From contig JAFGNV010000125.1 in the NCBI GenBank assembly GCA_016926805.1, positions 1 to 51,377 on the forward strand: a stretch of DNA of 51,377 nt. Reading direction: 5' to 3'. The stretch's first letter is position 1. Each line of letters opens with the position of its first letter. A program made the position numbers and the translations under genes. Positions 1 to 8,314 of this stretch are shown one piece after another. Below the pieces are notes generated by a model. It was given only the letters and a program-made list of their open reading frames with translations. It made no database searches and was not told the DNA's origin. This DNA comes from Anaerolineae bacterium. Its GTDB lineage: Bacteria; Chloroflexota; Anaerolineae; 4572-78; J111.

Positions 1-1
1 C

Positions 2-46
2 TGGAACTCCGAAGATTGGTACATTGAAGAGGACAAAGTAGAGTAA
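2..46 (+). CDS. C-terminal end of an upstream gene, possibly the ABC substrate-binding protein
   Basis: An open frame runs from the window edge to a TAA at 44-46 and encodes the tail WNSEDWYIEEDKVE. The acidic, Trp-rich end, placed just ahead of two oligopeptide-type permeases, fits the end of a family 5 extracellular solute-binding protein. Only 14 residues are visible, so the identity rests on context. Confidence 0.4.
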   Translation, partial: WNSEDWYIEEDKVE

Positions 47-52
47 AAAAGG

Positions 53-112
53 AACAGAGTAGCAAGTATCAGGGTAGCAGGGAATTGATTTTTTGTTACC
101 TGCTACTCTGTT
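53..112. repeat. Inverted repeat between binding-protein tail and permease
   Basis: AACAGAGTAGCA (53-64) is the exact reverse complement of TGCTACTCTGTT (101-112). A nested GTAGCAGG/CCTGCTAC pair lies inside. The stem would form in the transcript between the upstream gene and the permease. It could be a partial terminator or stabiliser, or simply a dispersed repeat. Confidence 0.6.
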
Positions 113-135
113 ATTTTGCATAACGTTAGAAAATT

Positions 136-1173
136 ATGACTCGGTACATCGTCCGGCGTAGCATCCAATCATTTCTTTTGCTGATTCTGGCTACCATCAT
201 CGGTTTTACCATTTACCAAAGGGCACCCGGTGGTCCCATCCAGTTTCTGGATGACGACCCTACCGCCACCAGCGCCGATTTTAATCGCCTGGAACGATTG
301 TATGGCCTGGATCGTTCGATCCCGGTGCAATACATCGCCTGGCTGGCCGGTGAAGACTGGTTACCCAACCACGCCAACTGGCGTAGTGGCCGGTGTATGA
401 ATAATTCTGAAAAGTGCGTCAAAGGCATCATCCGGCTGGATTTTGGTCGCTCCTTCTCCTACAAGGGTCGTTCCTCAATTGAGGTGATTGCCGAACGGAT
501 ACCGGCCACGTTCACGTTGGCCCTGGCCAGTTTGATCATCGGGGTATTGGGAGGCGTGCCGTTAGGCATTTATGCTGCGCTCAGGCGAGGAAAATGGGGA
601 GATCACGCTATTCGGGTTTCAACCGTGCTACTTAATGCCGTGCCTCACTGGTGGCTGGGACTCCTGTTGCTCATTTTTCTGGGGAGCTACCTGCGCCTGG
701 TTCCGCTGAGCGGAATGCAAACGATTGGCAATGGATCTTTGTTAGATCGTTTACATCACCTGATTCTACCGGCCACGGTGGCGGCAATTGGGGGGTGGAT
801 TGGCTACTCGCGCATTCTTCGCTTTGAGATGCTCGAAGTTCTAAACCAAGACTACGTCAGAACGGCCCGGGCCAAAGGTCTGAGAGAACGGATGGTGATT
901 GTGCGGCACGTGCTGCGCAACGCCCTCATGCCTTTTGTCACCGGTCTCAGCGGTATTTTTCTACTCATCCTGTCAGGCTCGGTGTTATTTGAAATGGTCT
1001 TCTCCTGGCCGGGAATGGGACGCTTGTTTATTGCCGCGGTTAACGCTCGGGACTATCCGGTGATGATGGCCCTGTTTGTCATCGGTTCTTTCCTGGGCAT
1101 TTTGGGGATCCTGATGGTAGACATTCTGTATAGTTTTGTCGATCCCAGAGTAAAATACGACATCACCAAATGA
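136..1173 (+). CDS. ABC transporter permease, DppB/OppB type
   Basis: Integral membrane permease of a peptide/nickel-class (PepT) ABC importer, working as a heterodimer with the next gene product in the cytoplasmic membrane. The protein of 345 residues starts with the typical TRYIVRRSIQS leader into the first membrane segment, followed by a long extracytoplasmic loop (about residues 35-115) and further hydrophobic segments. The coupling (EAA) loop is seen as DYVRTARAKGLRER followed by a conserved RHVLRNAL stretch, which contacts the ATPase. Family members are usually 305-340 residues, so it is full length. No ATPase genes follow, so they must lie upstream or elsewhere. The transported compound cannot be read from the permease. 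Confidence 0.93.
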   Translation: MTRYIVRRSIQSFLLLILATIIGFTIYQRAPGGPIQFLDDDPTATSADFNRLERLYGLDRSIPVQYIAWLAGEDWLPNHANWRSGRCMNNSEKCVKGIIRLDFGRSFSYKGRSSIEVIAERIPATFTLALASLIIGVLGGVPLGIYAALRRGKWGDHAIRVSTVLLNAVPHWWLGLLLLIFLGSYLRLVPLSGMQTIGNGSLLDRLHHLILPATVAAIGGWIGYSRILRFEMLEVLNQDYVRTARAKGLRERMVIVRHVLRNALMPFVTGLSGIFLLILSGSVLFEMVFSWPGMGRLFIAAVNARDYPVMMALFVIGSFLGILGILMVDILYSFVDPRVKYDITK

Positions 1174-1224
1174 GCGGTGGTGGTATCAGATGAAGCAGCA
1201 GGGGTAAAAGCAATAGATTTTACC

Positions 1225-2304
1225 ATGGCCAACACATTAACTTTACCACGACAACGCGCAAAAGAATCTACCCCCGACATCAAAGTGCAAACCTATTGGG
1301 GGGCTGTTAGGGCTAAACTTCTGCACGATAAAATCACCGTTGCCGCAATCCTGTTAGGGTTGTGTATGGTGTCCCTCACCTTGGCCGCTCCCTGGATTGG
1401 TAACAACATCCTGGGTTTTGACCCCACCGATATCGATTTGCGTAATCGAAAAGCTCCCCCCACCTGGGCCGAGTCAGCCTGGATTCAATTTGAAGACTTT
1501 AGCCGTACCTGCCAGGGCAGCGGTGGTTGCACGTGGTCGTTGTTGCCCGCAATCATCCCCCAAATGTTGTCTGATTCTGCCACGGGTATCAGGCAATGTC
1601 TGAATGCAGGGCCTGGCAACTGTCACTGGCTGGGCACCGATTACGCCGGACGTGACGTTTTGACCCGGGCCATTTATGGCGGACGCATTTCGTTGCGGAT
1701 TGGGGCATACGTGGCCACCCTCTCCATTGCCCTGGGGGTTGTGGTGGGCCTCATCAGTGGCTATTACGCCGCCACTTTTGTGGACGATATTGTCAATGCC
1801 ATCATCATGACCTTGGGCAGTATTCCCCTGCTCTTCCTTCTCATTATTTTGGCCGGAACCTTCCCGCTTTTCCGCACCCCGGAGGGATTGGCCTTTTTAT
1901 TGGGTATCTTCGGCTGGATGGGAGTGTCGCGCCTCATTCGCGGCCAGATTTTCTCCATCCGTGAGCGAGAATATATTTTGGCCAGCCGGGCCATAGGCGC
2001 GTCGATCTGGCGCATCATGTTTCGTCATATGCTCCCCAATGTGGCCTCCATCATCATCGTGGTCGCCATTTTTGACATTGCCGGGGCCATCATTGCCGAA
2101 GCAGGTTTGAGCTACCTGGGGGTCGGTATCGGGCCGCCTCATGCCAGTTGGGGCAACATGATGCAGGGGTCGCTGGGTAATTTCACCGATGCCCCCTGGC
2201 TGGTGCTGACGCCGGGTATCTTTATTTTCCTGACCACCCTCTCCATCTACCTTACCGGCGATGGCCTGCGTGACGCGCTTGACCCGTGGGTCAAAAATGA
2301 GTAA
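1225..2304 (+). CDS. ABC transporter permease, DppC/OppC type
   Basis: Second permease of the same PepT-class importer. The N-terminus carries the usual cytoplasmic segment before the first membrane helix, then a large periplasmic insertion rich in Cys/Trp (about residues 70-130) that is longer than in E. coli DppC. The motif LGTDYAGRDVLTRAIYGGR and the coupling loop EYILASRAIGAS are characteristic. The ATG at 1225 is chosen; the frame is open back to a GTG at 1177, four bases after the upstream stop, which would add 16 residues. Neither start has a convincing ribosome binding site. A strong terminator follows, so this ends the transport operon. Confidence 0.9.
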   Translation: MANTLTLPRQRAKESTPDIKVQTYWGAVRAKLLHDKITVAAILLGLCMVSLTLAAPWIGNNILGFDPTDIDLRNRKAPPTWAESAWIQFEDFSRTCQGSGGCTWSLLPAIIPQMLSDSATGIRQCLNAGPGNCHWLGTDYAGRDVLTRAIYGGRISLRIGAYVATLSIALGVVVGLISGYYAATFVDDIVNAIIMTLGSIPLLFLLIILAGTFPLFRTPEGLAFLLGIFGWMGVSRLIRGQIFSIREREYILASRAIGASIWRIMFRHMLPNVASIIIVVAIFDIAGAIIAEAGLSYLGVGIGPPHASWGNMMQGSLGNFTDAPWLVLTPGIFIFLTTLSIYLTGDGLRDALDPWVKNE

Positions 2305-2314
2305 CATAGCAGAA

Positions 2315-2338
2315 AGCCCTCACGATGAGGGCTTTTTT
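2315..2338 (+). terminator. Rho-independent terminator of the ABC permease operon
   Basis: An 8-bp perfect stem AGCCCTCA/TGAGGGCT with a CGA loop is followed directly by a T run (2333-2338), 10 bases after the stop codon of the second permease. Confidence 0.92.
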
Positions 2339-2444
2339 GTTGACTATACGGTATTGTAGGCAGAAATTGGGGCCGGTAAGGCCGGAGTTACCCTGTGCCC
2401 GGCAGCCGGAAGCCCAACAAAAGGGCACTCACTATTTTATCACG

Positions 2445-2551
2445 CTAAGGATTGAGTATTGAATAACTTCCACAAATCAAACCGATTTTCGGAGGAACTT
2501 ATCTCTAAAATGCGGAAGTTGTCCTAAACTAAGTTTAGGCTTAATCCTTAG
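2445..2551. other. Multi-stem inverted-repeat element upstream of the guaB promoter
   Basis: CTAAGGATT (2445-2453) pairs with AATCCTTAG (2543-2551). Inside, AACTTCC (2465-2471) pairs with GGAAGTT (2514-2520), CCGA/TCGG forms a small hairpin near 2482-2492, and CCTAAAC/GTTTAGG (2523-2539) forms another. Together these could fold as a junction with two arms. The element lies upstream of the predicted guaB promoter at 2570-2598, so it would not be in that transcript. It may be a miniature mobile repeat or part of a longer leader. The rest of 2339-2569 shows no gene. Confidence 0.45.
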
Positions 2552-2569
2552 CCCTAAGCACCGGTTTCT

Positions 2570-2598
2570 TTGGCCGATTGCACGCGAAAGTGTACAAT
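2570..2598 (+). promoter_or_regulatory. Sigma-70-like promoter of guaB
   Basis: TTGGCC (2570-2575), a 17-base spacer and TACAAT (2593-2598) precede an AGGAGG site at 2614-2619. Transcription would begin near 2605, which also rules out translation starts upstream of 2624. Confidence 0.7.
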
Positions 2599-2623
2599 GG
2601 CCAAAAATTTTTCAGGAGGAAAG

Positions 2624-4117
2624 ATGACCATGACTGACAATTATTTTCAAGAACAGGCCCACACCTTTGATGACGTTTTACTGTTGCCCGGCTATTCCGA
2701 GGTGCTGCCCGGCGAAGTAAATTTACAGACTCGCCTGGTGCGGAATGTCTGGCTCAATATTCCCCTGCTTTCGGCAGCCATGGATACGGTCACCGAGGCC
2801 AAACTGGCCATCGCTCTGGCCCGTGAAGGCGGCATCGGCATTATCCACCGCAATATGTCCATTGAAGATCAAACCGCTCATGTGGACCGGGTCAAACGCT
2901 CGGAGGCCGGGATGATCACCAACCCTATCACCCTGCATCCTCACAATACCCTGGCCGAAGCCGAAGCATTGATGGCCCGTTACCACATCTCCGGCATCCC
3001 CATCACCTCGCCCGAACCGGGCCAAGAGGGCCTGCTGGTAGGTATCTTGACCAACCGGGATATTCGCTTCACCAGCAACTGGAACGATCCCATTTCAGCG
3101 TACATGACCAACAAAAACCTGGTTACGGCATCCATTGGCACCACCCTGGAGGAAGCCAAGTGTATTTTACAGGAGCATAAAATCGAAAAGTTGCCCCTGG
3201 TAGACCAGAACGGTTATCTAAAAGGGTTGATCACCGTCAAAGACATCAGCAAAAAACGCGACTATCCCCTGGCGGCGGTTGATGAGCAGGGTCGCTTACG
3301 GGTTGGGGCCGGCCTTGGCGTGGGTAACGACTCCCGGGAGAGGTTGGCCGCGTTGGTTGCCGCCCAGGTAGATGTAATTGTGGTTGACACAGCGCATGGT
3401 CACTCCAAAAAAGTGCTGGACGCGATTGCCTGGATTCGAGCAACCTACCCCCATCTACCGGTCATCGGCGGCAATGTTGCCACTGCCGAAGGCACCCGCA
3501 CAATAATTGAAGCTGGGGCCGAGGCCATTAAGGTGGGAGTGGGCGCCGGTTCAATTTGCACTACCCGGGTGGTGGCCGGAGTTGGGGTTCCCCAGTTAAC
3601 CGCCATTATAGAATGTGCCAAAGCAGCCCGAGAATTTGATATTCCCATCATCGCCGACGGGGGGGTCAAATATTCCGGCGATGCGGTCAAAGCCCTGGCC
3701 GGTGGGGCCGCCGCCGTGATGCTGGGCAGTATGCTGGCCGGGGTGGAAGAGTCGCCCGGTGAGATCATTGTCTCTGAGGGTCGACCATACAAAGATTACC
3801 GGGGCATGGGCAGTCTGGGCGCCATGAGCCAGTTCAGCCGGGACCGCTACGGCACCGGCCAAACCTCCGACAGCGGTAAAACCGTGCCTGAAGGCGTCGA
3901 GGGGCGAGTACCCTACAAGGGCAGGCTGGCCGACTTTATCTTTCAATTTGTCGGCGGTATCCGCTCCGGGATGGGCTATGTTGGCGCCGCCAATCTGGAC
4001 GAGTTGCGGGTTAAAGCCAAATTTGTGCCCATCAGCCACGCCGGGCTGATCGAGAGCCATCCCCATAGCGTGATCTTAACCAAAGAGGCGCCCAATTACA
4101 GTCCGCGTAATAACTGA
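2624..4117 (+). CDS. guaB: Inosine-5'-monophosphate dehydrogenase
   Basis: Cytoplasmic enzyme oxidising IMP to XMP with NAD, the committed step to GMP. The 497-residue protein has the usual layout: N-terminal barrel strands ([16 protein letters not shown]), an inserted pair of CBS domains (about residues 95-215) and the rest of the barrel. The catalytic loop GSICTTR places the thioimidate cysteine at residue 312. The flap region [10 protein letters not shown] and the mobile SQFSRDRYG segment are present. ATG 2624 is preceded by AGGAGG; an ATG two codons later (2630) is equally possible by spacing. It opens the purine block, with its own promoter, and is followed by a hairpin terminator before purL. 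Confidence 0.97.
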   Translation: MTMTDNYFQEQAHTFDDVLLLPGYSEVLPGEVNLQTRLVRNVWLNIPLLSAAMDTVTEAKLAIALAREGGIGIIHRNMSIEDQTAHVDRVKRSEAGMITNPITLHPHNTLAEAEALMARYHISGIPITSPEPGQEGLLVGILTNRDIRFTSNWNDPISAYMTNKNLVTASIGTTLEEAKCILQEHKIEKLPLVDQNGYLKGLITVKDISKKRDYPLAAVDEQGRLRVGAGLGVGNDSRERLAALVAAQVDVIVVDTAHGHSKKVLDAIAWIRATYPHLPVIGGNVATAEGTRTIIEAGAEAIKVGVGAGSICTTRVVAGVGVPQLTAIIECAKAAREFDIPIIADGGVKYSGDAVKALAGGAAAVMLGSMLAGVEESPGEIIVSEGRPYKDYRGMGSLGAMSQFSRDRYGTGQTSDSGKTVPEGVEGRVPYKGRLADFIFQFVGGIRSGMGYVGAANLDELRVKAKFVPISHAGLIESHPHSVILTKEAPNYSPRNN

Positions 4118-4334
4118 CAAATGATCGGGTAAAAACTCAAAGCATAATTGACTTTCGCCTGCTTTTGCATAGAATGAGGGCGTTATCCTTACCCGGCAGT
4201 TTTACCAAAAAATTTGAACTCATGAGTCAACGGTTCGATATGCGTCCACAAATAAACAGAGAGGTCTTACTGCTAACAACCTCTAAGGCGCTCAGAACTC
4301 TGACCTTTATGTCAATATACCTAACCCTGGCCGG

Positions 4335-4371
4335 AACTCCCGCCGTAGCTGTATGGCGGGAGTTTGCTTTT
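4335..4371 (+). terminator. Terminator or attenuator hairpin between guaB and purL
   Basis: AACTCCCGCC (4335-4344) pairs perfectly with GGCGGGAGTT (4355-4364) across a 10-base loop, followed by TGCTTTT. It sits only about 47 bases before the purL start. It may end the guaB transcript, or it may act as a conditional terminator in a purL leader: the preceding 4250-4330 stretch contains a further stem, AGAGGT/ACCTCT. Confidence 0.65.
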
Positions 4372-4417
4372 GGCTTGAGCGAAAAATCGGCGGCATCATC
4401 TTCTGAGGAAGGAAATA

Positions 4418-7400
4418 ATGGAAAACATTGCCCTACCAGAGGATACGTTCTCCTGTGTTGCGCCCCACCTTAAGCCAACCCAGGAACAGATCTTCCGGGT
4501 GCAGGTGTCTCACCGCCCCACGGAAACAGAGGCGCATGGCAGCGCATTGGTCAAGGCGGCCCATCAGCTAGGTATCACCCCTCTGGATACCTGCCAGATT
4601 GGCCGCCTCTTCTTTTTACAGGGACAACTTACCCTGGCCGAGGCTGATCGCCTGGCGGCAGAACTTCTGGTCGATCCAGTAACGGAAACATTTGTGGTGA
4701 CCCCGGAAGTTGCAGGGCGGGTTTCAGTTTTGCCTCACCCCACTCCCACCATTGAGGTAACCTTGCTCCCTGGCGTCACCGACCCCGCCGCCGAAAACCT
4801 GGTTCGCGCCGCCCATCTGCTGGGCCTCACCGGATTGACTCAAGCCGCCACCGGATACCGCTATACCTTGACCGGCTCACTAACTGAGAAAGACCTACAG
4901 CGCCTATCCGTTGAAGTCTTCTCTAATCCCGTCATTCAACGGGTCGCTATAAACCGGGCTATCACGCCGCCCTTTGTTCCATATCAGCAAACTGATGAAA
5001 CGGTAGAAACTATCTCACTATGCGAAGCCACTGATGATGAAATGGCAACTATCAGCAGCAAGCGCCGCCTGGCCCTAAACCTGGCCGAAATGCAAGCCAT
5101 TCGAGCCTACTACCGCGCCGAAAGCCGCGAACCCACCGACGTGGAACTGGAAATGCTGGCTCAAACCTGGAGCGAGCACTGCGTGCATAAAAGTTTCAAA
5201 GCCACCATTACCTACACCGGCCCGGAACCGGGCCAGCCGCCAGACAGCCCACCTGTAAAACAAGAGATCAATGGTCTACTCAAAACCTACCTTCGCGCCG
5301 CCACCGAAAAAGTGGCCAAACCCTGGGTGCGTTCTGCCTTTGTGGACAATGCCGGGATCATCAAGTTTGACGACACCTGGGATTTAGCCTTCAAACTGGA
5401 AACGCATAATCATCCCTCGGCGCTGGAGCCGTTTGGCGGGGCCAACACCGGCATCGGGGGGGTAGTCCGTGATGTATTGGGCGTCAGCGCCCGACCCATT
5501 GCCAATACCGATGTTCTTTGCTTTGGCCCACCCGACCTATCCGAAAGTGAACTCCCGACTGGCGTGCTTCACCCTTGCCGCATTGCCGACGGCGTGGTTC
5601 ACGGCATTGAGGATTACGGCAACAAGATGGGTATCCCCACCGTCAACGGCGCAATCCTCTATCATCCCGGCTACACCGCTAACCCCCTGGTGTTCTGCGG
5701 CTGTTTGGGAATACTGCCACACCACAGCCATCCCACCGCCGCTGAGTCGGGCGATCTGATTGTGGTCATCGGCGGACGGACGGGGCGTGACGGCTTGCGC
5801 GGAGCAACCTTCTCCAGCATGGAAATGGACCAGACCACCGGCCAGATTGCGGGCAGCGCCGTGCAAATCGGCCACCCCATCAACGAAAAACAAGTTCAAG
5901 AAGTAGTGCTTCGCGCCCGCAACGAGCGACTCTACCACGCCATCACCGATTGCGGCGCGGGCGGGCTTTCCTCCGCCGTGGGTGAGATGGCCGAAGGTTT
6001 GGGGGCGGAAGTGCAGCTACAGACCGTACCGCTCAAATACCCCGGGTTGCGTCCCTGGGAAATCTGGCTCAGCGAGGCTCAGGAACGGATGGTGCTGGCC
6101 GTGCCCCCGGCTAACTGGCCGCGCATTCAAGAAATTTGCGCCGGGCAGGATGTTGCCGCAATTTGTATTGGCCGTTTTGAAGCCTCCGGCCGGTTGCGTC
6201 TACACTATCGTGAGCGGCTAGTGGGCGATCTCGATCTGGATTTTTTACACAATGGCATTCCGGTGGCGCACCTCGAAGCGGTGTGGCAGCCGCCGTCAGA
6301 CCTGACAGGTTTCAAAAACCTGTCAGGTCTCTCCGAAGCCCCAACCAACCTGACCGAGACTCTGCTGACTCTCCTGGCTCAACCCGACATCCGCAGCAAA
6401 GAAGCAGTCGTTCGTCGTTACGACCACGAGGTGCAGGGAGGAACGGCGGTCAAACCGCTGGTGGGGATAGACAATCACGGTCCCGGCGACGCCACGGTAT
6501 TGGTGCCGTTTGATGTGCAAACCAATCACCACTGGCGGGCCGTGGCCCTCTCGGTGGGTATTTGCCCCCTCTATGGCGAGTTAGACCCCTACGCGATGGC
6601 CTGGGCCGCCATTGACGAGGCAATGCGCAATCTGGTTGCCGTTGGCGCCGACCCCGACCAGGTAGCTCTACTCGACAATTTCTGCTGGGGTAATCCCAAT
6701 TTACCCGACCGGCTGGGCAGCCTGGTGCGCTGCGCCCAAGGCTGCTACGATGCGGCTCTGGCTTACCAGGTCCCCTTCATCTCCGGCAAAGATAGCCTGA
6801 ACAACGAATACACCGGCGCCGATGGCCAAAAACACGCTATTCCCGGCACCCTCTTGATTTCCGCCCTGGGGCTTGTGCCCGATGTCAACCACACCGTCAC
6901 CATGGATTTGAAACAAGCGGGAAATCTGCTGTACATTATCGGTGAAACTCGTGACGAGTTGGGTGGCAGCCATTACCAATTAATAATTCACAATTCACAA
7001 TTCACAATTCACAATTCTCCCCCCCCACAACCCGTCCGTAACGCCCTCGACCGGTTTCGATCTGTCCACCAGGCCCTTAGCCAGGGGTTGGTGCAGGCCT
7101 GCCACGATTGTTCCGAGGGTGGTCTTGGCGTGGCCCTGGCGGAGATGTGTCTGGCCGGACTGTTGGGGGCCGAGATAAACCTGGCCCAAGTACCGGGCGC
7201 CGCCAACATCTCCACCGCCGCTCAGATTTTCTTCTCTGAGTCTTCTTCCCGTTTTATCGTTGAAATTCGGCCCCAGGACGCGGCGACCTTTGAAACCATC
7301 CTAAAAAACGCGCCTCACGCCCGCATCGGTCACGTTTTGACAACGCCGGAATTGCGGGTTACGGGACTGGACCGGCAAACCATCATTCATACCAACATTG

Positions 7401-8305
7401 TTAATCTGGAAAACGCCTGGCGTGGTCATATAACGCAGAGGAGCAAGGGAGAAATAGCAGAGAACAGGCTTCATTCCACTCCCCATCCTCGCCCCTCTGC
7501 TGCCGCCCGGCTCCAAAAACCTCCCCGAGTTTTTATCCTCCACGCCAACGGCGTCAATCGCGACCGGGAAGCAGCCCTGGCCTGCCAACTGGCCGGCGCC
7601 GACCCTGAGATTGTCCACATCAACCAGCTTCTGGCCGGAGAGCGACGGTTGCTGGATTACCACATGCTGGTGGTGCCCGGCGGCTTCTCCTACGGCGACG
7701 ACCTGGGGGCAGGGGTGCTGTGGGCGCTGGATTTGCGCCACCGGCTGGGTGATGACGTGACTCGTTTTGTAGCCAGTGGTCGCCCGGTGTTGGGTATTTG
7801 CAATGGTTTTCAGGTGTTGGTCAAATCGGGTCTGCTGCCAGGACTCCCCCTGCCTGAGGGAGAGAACCAGGGTGAGAGCTGCCGCGCCGTCACCCTCACC
7901 TTCAACCATTCGGGCCACTTCGAGTGTCGCTGGGTATATTTGCAACCCAATCCCCATAGTCCCAATATCTTTACCGACGGCCTGACCGAACCCATCTACT
8001 GCCCGGTGGCGCACGGCGAAGGCCGCCTGGCTGTGACCAATAACGAGGTCTTGGTTACGCTGCAAACAAACCATCTGAATGCGCTGACCTATGTGAACGC
8101 GGACGGTTCACTGGCCAATTATCCACTTAATCCCAACGGGTCGGCGGCAGGCATCGCCGGGTTATGCAATCCGGCGGGGAACGTGCTTGGTTTGATGCCT
8201 CACCCCGAAGACCACATTTTTCCCTGGCAGCGTCCGCGGTGGCAGCGCGGCGAGATGGGCATGGACGGATTGCGCTTGTTCAAAAACGGGGTAAAAAGGG
8301 CCTGA
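4418..8305 (+). CDS. purL: Phosphoribosylformylglycinamidine synthase, PurS-PurS-PurL-PurQ fusion
   Basis: Converts FGAR to FGAM with ATP and glutamine, the fourth purine step. The 1295 residues contain, in order, two tandem PurS-like segments (about 25-95 and 108-175), the small-type PurL catalytic core (about 200-1010; TWSEHCVHKSF, LETHNHPSALEPFGGA) and a PurQ glutaminase domain (about 1035-1295) with nucleophile Cys1128 in GICNGF and the His1262/Glu1264 pair in PHPEDH. In most bacteria of this type PurS, PurL and PurQ are separate proteins. The start follows a GAGGAAGG site at 4404-4411. At least four stretches look like in-frame insertions of intergenic repeats (6298-6330, 6985-7017, 7435-7500, 7844-7880), all in loops or linkers. 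Confidence 0.96.
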   Translation: MENIALPEDTFSCVAPHLKPTQEQIFRVQVSHRPTETEAHGSALVKAAHQLGITPLDTCQIGRLFFLQGQLTLAEADRLAAELLVDPVTETFVVTPEVAGRVSVLPHPTPTIEVTLLPGVTDPAAENLVRAAHLLGLTGLTQAATGYRYTLTGSLTEKDLQRLSVEVFSNPVIQRVAINRAITPPFVPYQQTDETVETISLCEATDDEMATISSKRRLALNLAEMQAIRAYYRAESREPTDVELEMLAQTWSEHCVHKSFKATITYTGPEPGQPPDSPPVKQEINGLLKTYLRAATEKVAKPWVRSAFVDNAGIIKFDDTWDLAFKLETHNHPSALEPFGGANTGIGGVVRDVLGVSARPIANTDVLCFGPPDLSESELPTGVLHPCRIADGVVHGIEDYGNKMGIPTVNGAILYHPGYTANPLVFCGCLGILPHHSHPTAAESGDLIVVIGGRTGRDGLRGATFSSMEMDQTTGQIAGSAVQIGHPINEKQVQEVVLRARNERLYHAITDCGAGGLSSAVGEMAEGLGAEVQLQTVPLKYPGLRPWEIWLSEAQERMVLAVPPANWPRIQEICAGQDVAAICIGRFEASGRLRLHYRERLVGDLDLDFLHNGIPVAHLEAVWQPPSDLTGFKNLSGLSEAPTNLTETLLTLLAQPDIRSKEAVVRRYDHEVQGGTAVKPLVGIDNHGPGDATVLVPFDVQTNHHWRAVALSVGICPLYGELDPYAMAWAAIDEAMRNLVAVGADPDQVALLDNFCWGNPNLPDRLGSLVRCAQGCYDAALAYQVPFISGKDSLNNEYTGADGQKHAIPGTLLISALGLVPDVNHTVTMDLKQAGNLLYIIGETRDELGGSHYQLIIHNSQFTIHNSPPPQPVRNALDRFRSVHQALSQGLVQACHDCSEGGLGVALAEMCLAGLLGAEINLAQVPGAANISTAAQIFFSESSSRFIVEIRPQDAATFETILKNAPHARIGHVLTTPELRVTGLDRQTIIHTNIVNLENAWRGHITQRSKGEIAENRLHSTPHPRPSAAARLQKPPRVFILHANGVNRDREAALACQLAGADPEIVHINQLLAGERRLLDYHMLVVPGGFSYGDDLGAGVLWALDLRHRLGDDVTRFVASGRPVLGICNGFQVLVKSGLLPGLPLPEGENQGESCRAVTLTFNHSGHFECRWVYLQPNPHSPNIFTDGLTEPIYCPVAHGEGRLAVTNNEVLVTLQTNHLNALTYVNADGSLANYPLNPNGSAAGIAGLCNPAGNVLGLMPHPEDHIFPWQRPRWQRGEMGMDGLRLFKNGVKRA
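6298..6330. repeat. Perfect palindrome inside purL, dispersed repeat copy
   Basis: AGACCTGACAGGTTT (6298-6312) and AAACCTGTCAGGTCT (6316-6330) form a 15-bp perfect stem with a 3-base loop. In the purL frame it encodes DLTGFKNLSGL in a linker. The same palindrome core recurs at 51158-51188, and half copies occur near 43671 and 46376. Confidence 0.85.
6985..7017. repeat. Heptamer tandem repeat (AATTCAC) inside purL
   Basis: Four complete copies and one partial copy of AATTCAC, 33 bases in total, sit in frame and encode the odd stretch IIHNSQFTIHNS followed by a proline run. Sequence of this kind is typical of intergenic DNA. Confidence 0.85.
7435..7500. repeat. Imperfect inverted repeat in the PurL-PurQ linker
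   Basis: GCAGAGGAGCAAGG (7435-7448) pairs with CCTCGCCCCTCTGC (7487-7500) with two mismatches. The 66-bp unit adds 22 codons (around TQRSKGEIAENR) between the PurL and PurQ domains. Confidence 0.65.
7844..7862. repeat. Short hairpin repeat in the PurQ domain of purL
   Basis: CTCCC (7844-7848) and GGGAG (7858-7862) flank CCTGCCTGA. The segment encodes LPLPEGENQGES, an extra loop just after the glutaminase nucleophile region where typical PurQ proteins are shorter. Confidence 0.45.
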
Positions 8306-8314
8306 ATTGACACG

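Noticed and set aside
2445..2551. Purine riboswitch for guaB
   Set aside because: The three-stem layout is suggestive, but the conserved junction bases of the purine aptamer are not visible, and the element lies upstream of the likely guaB promoter.
4165..4473. 102-codon frame upstream of and overlapping purL
   Set aside because: It overlaps the strong purL start and its ribosome binding site, crosses the terminator hairpin and has no family-like sequence.
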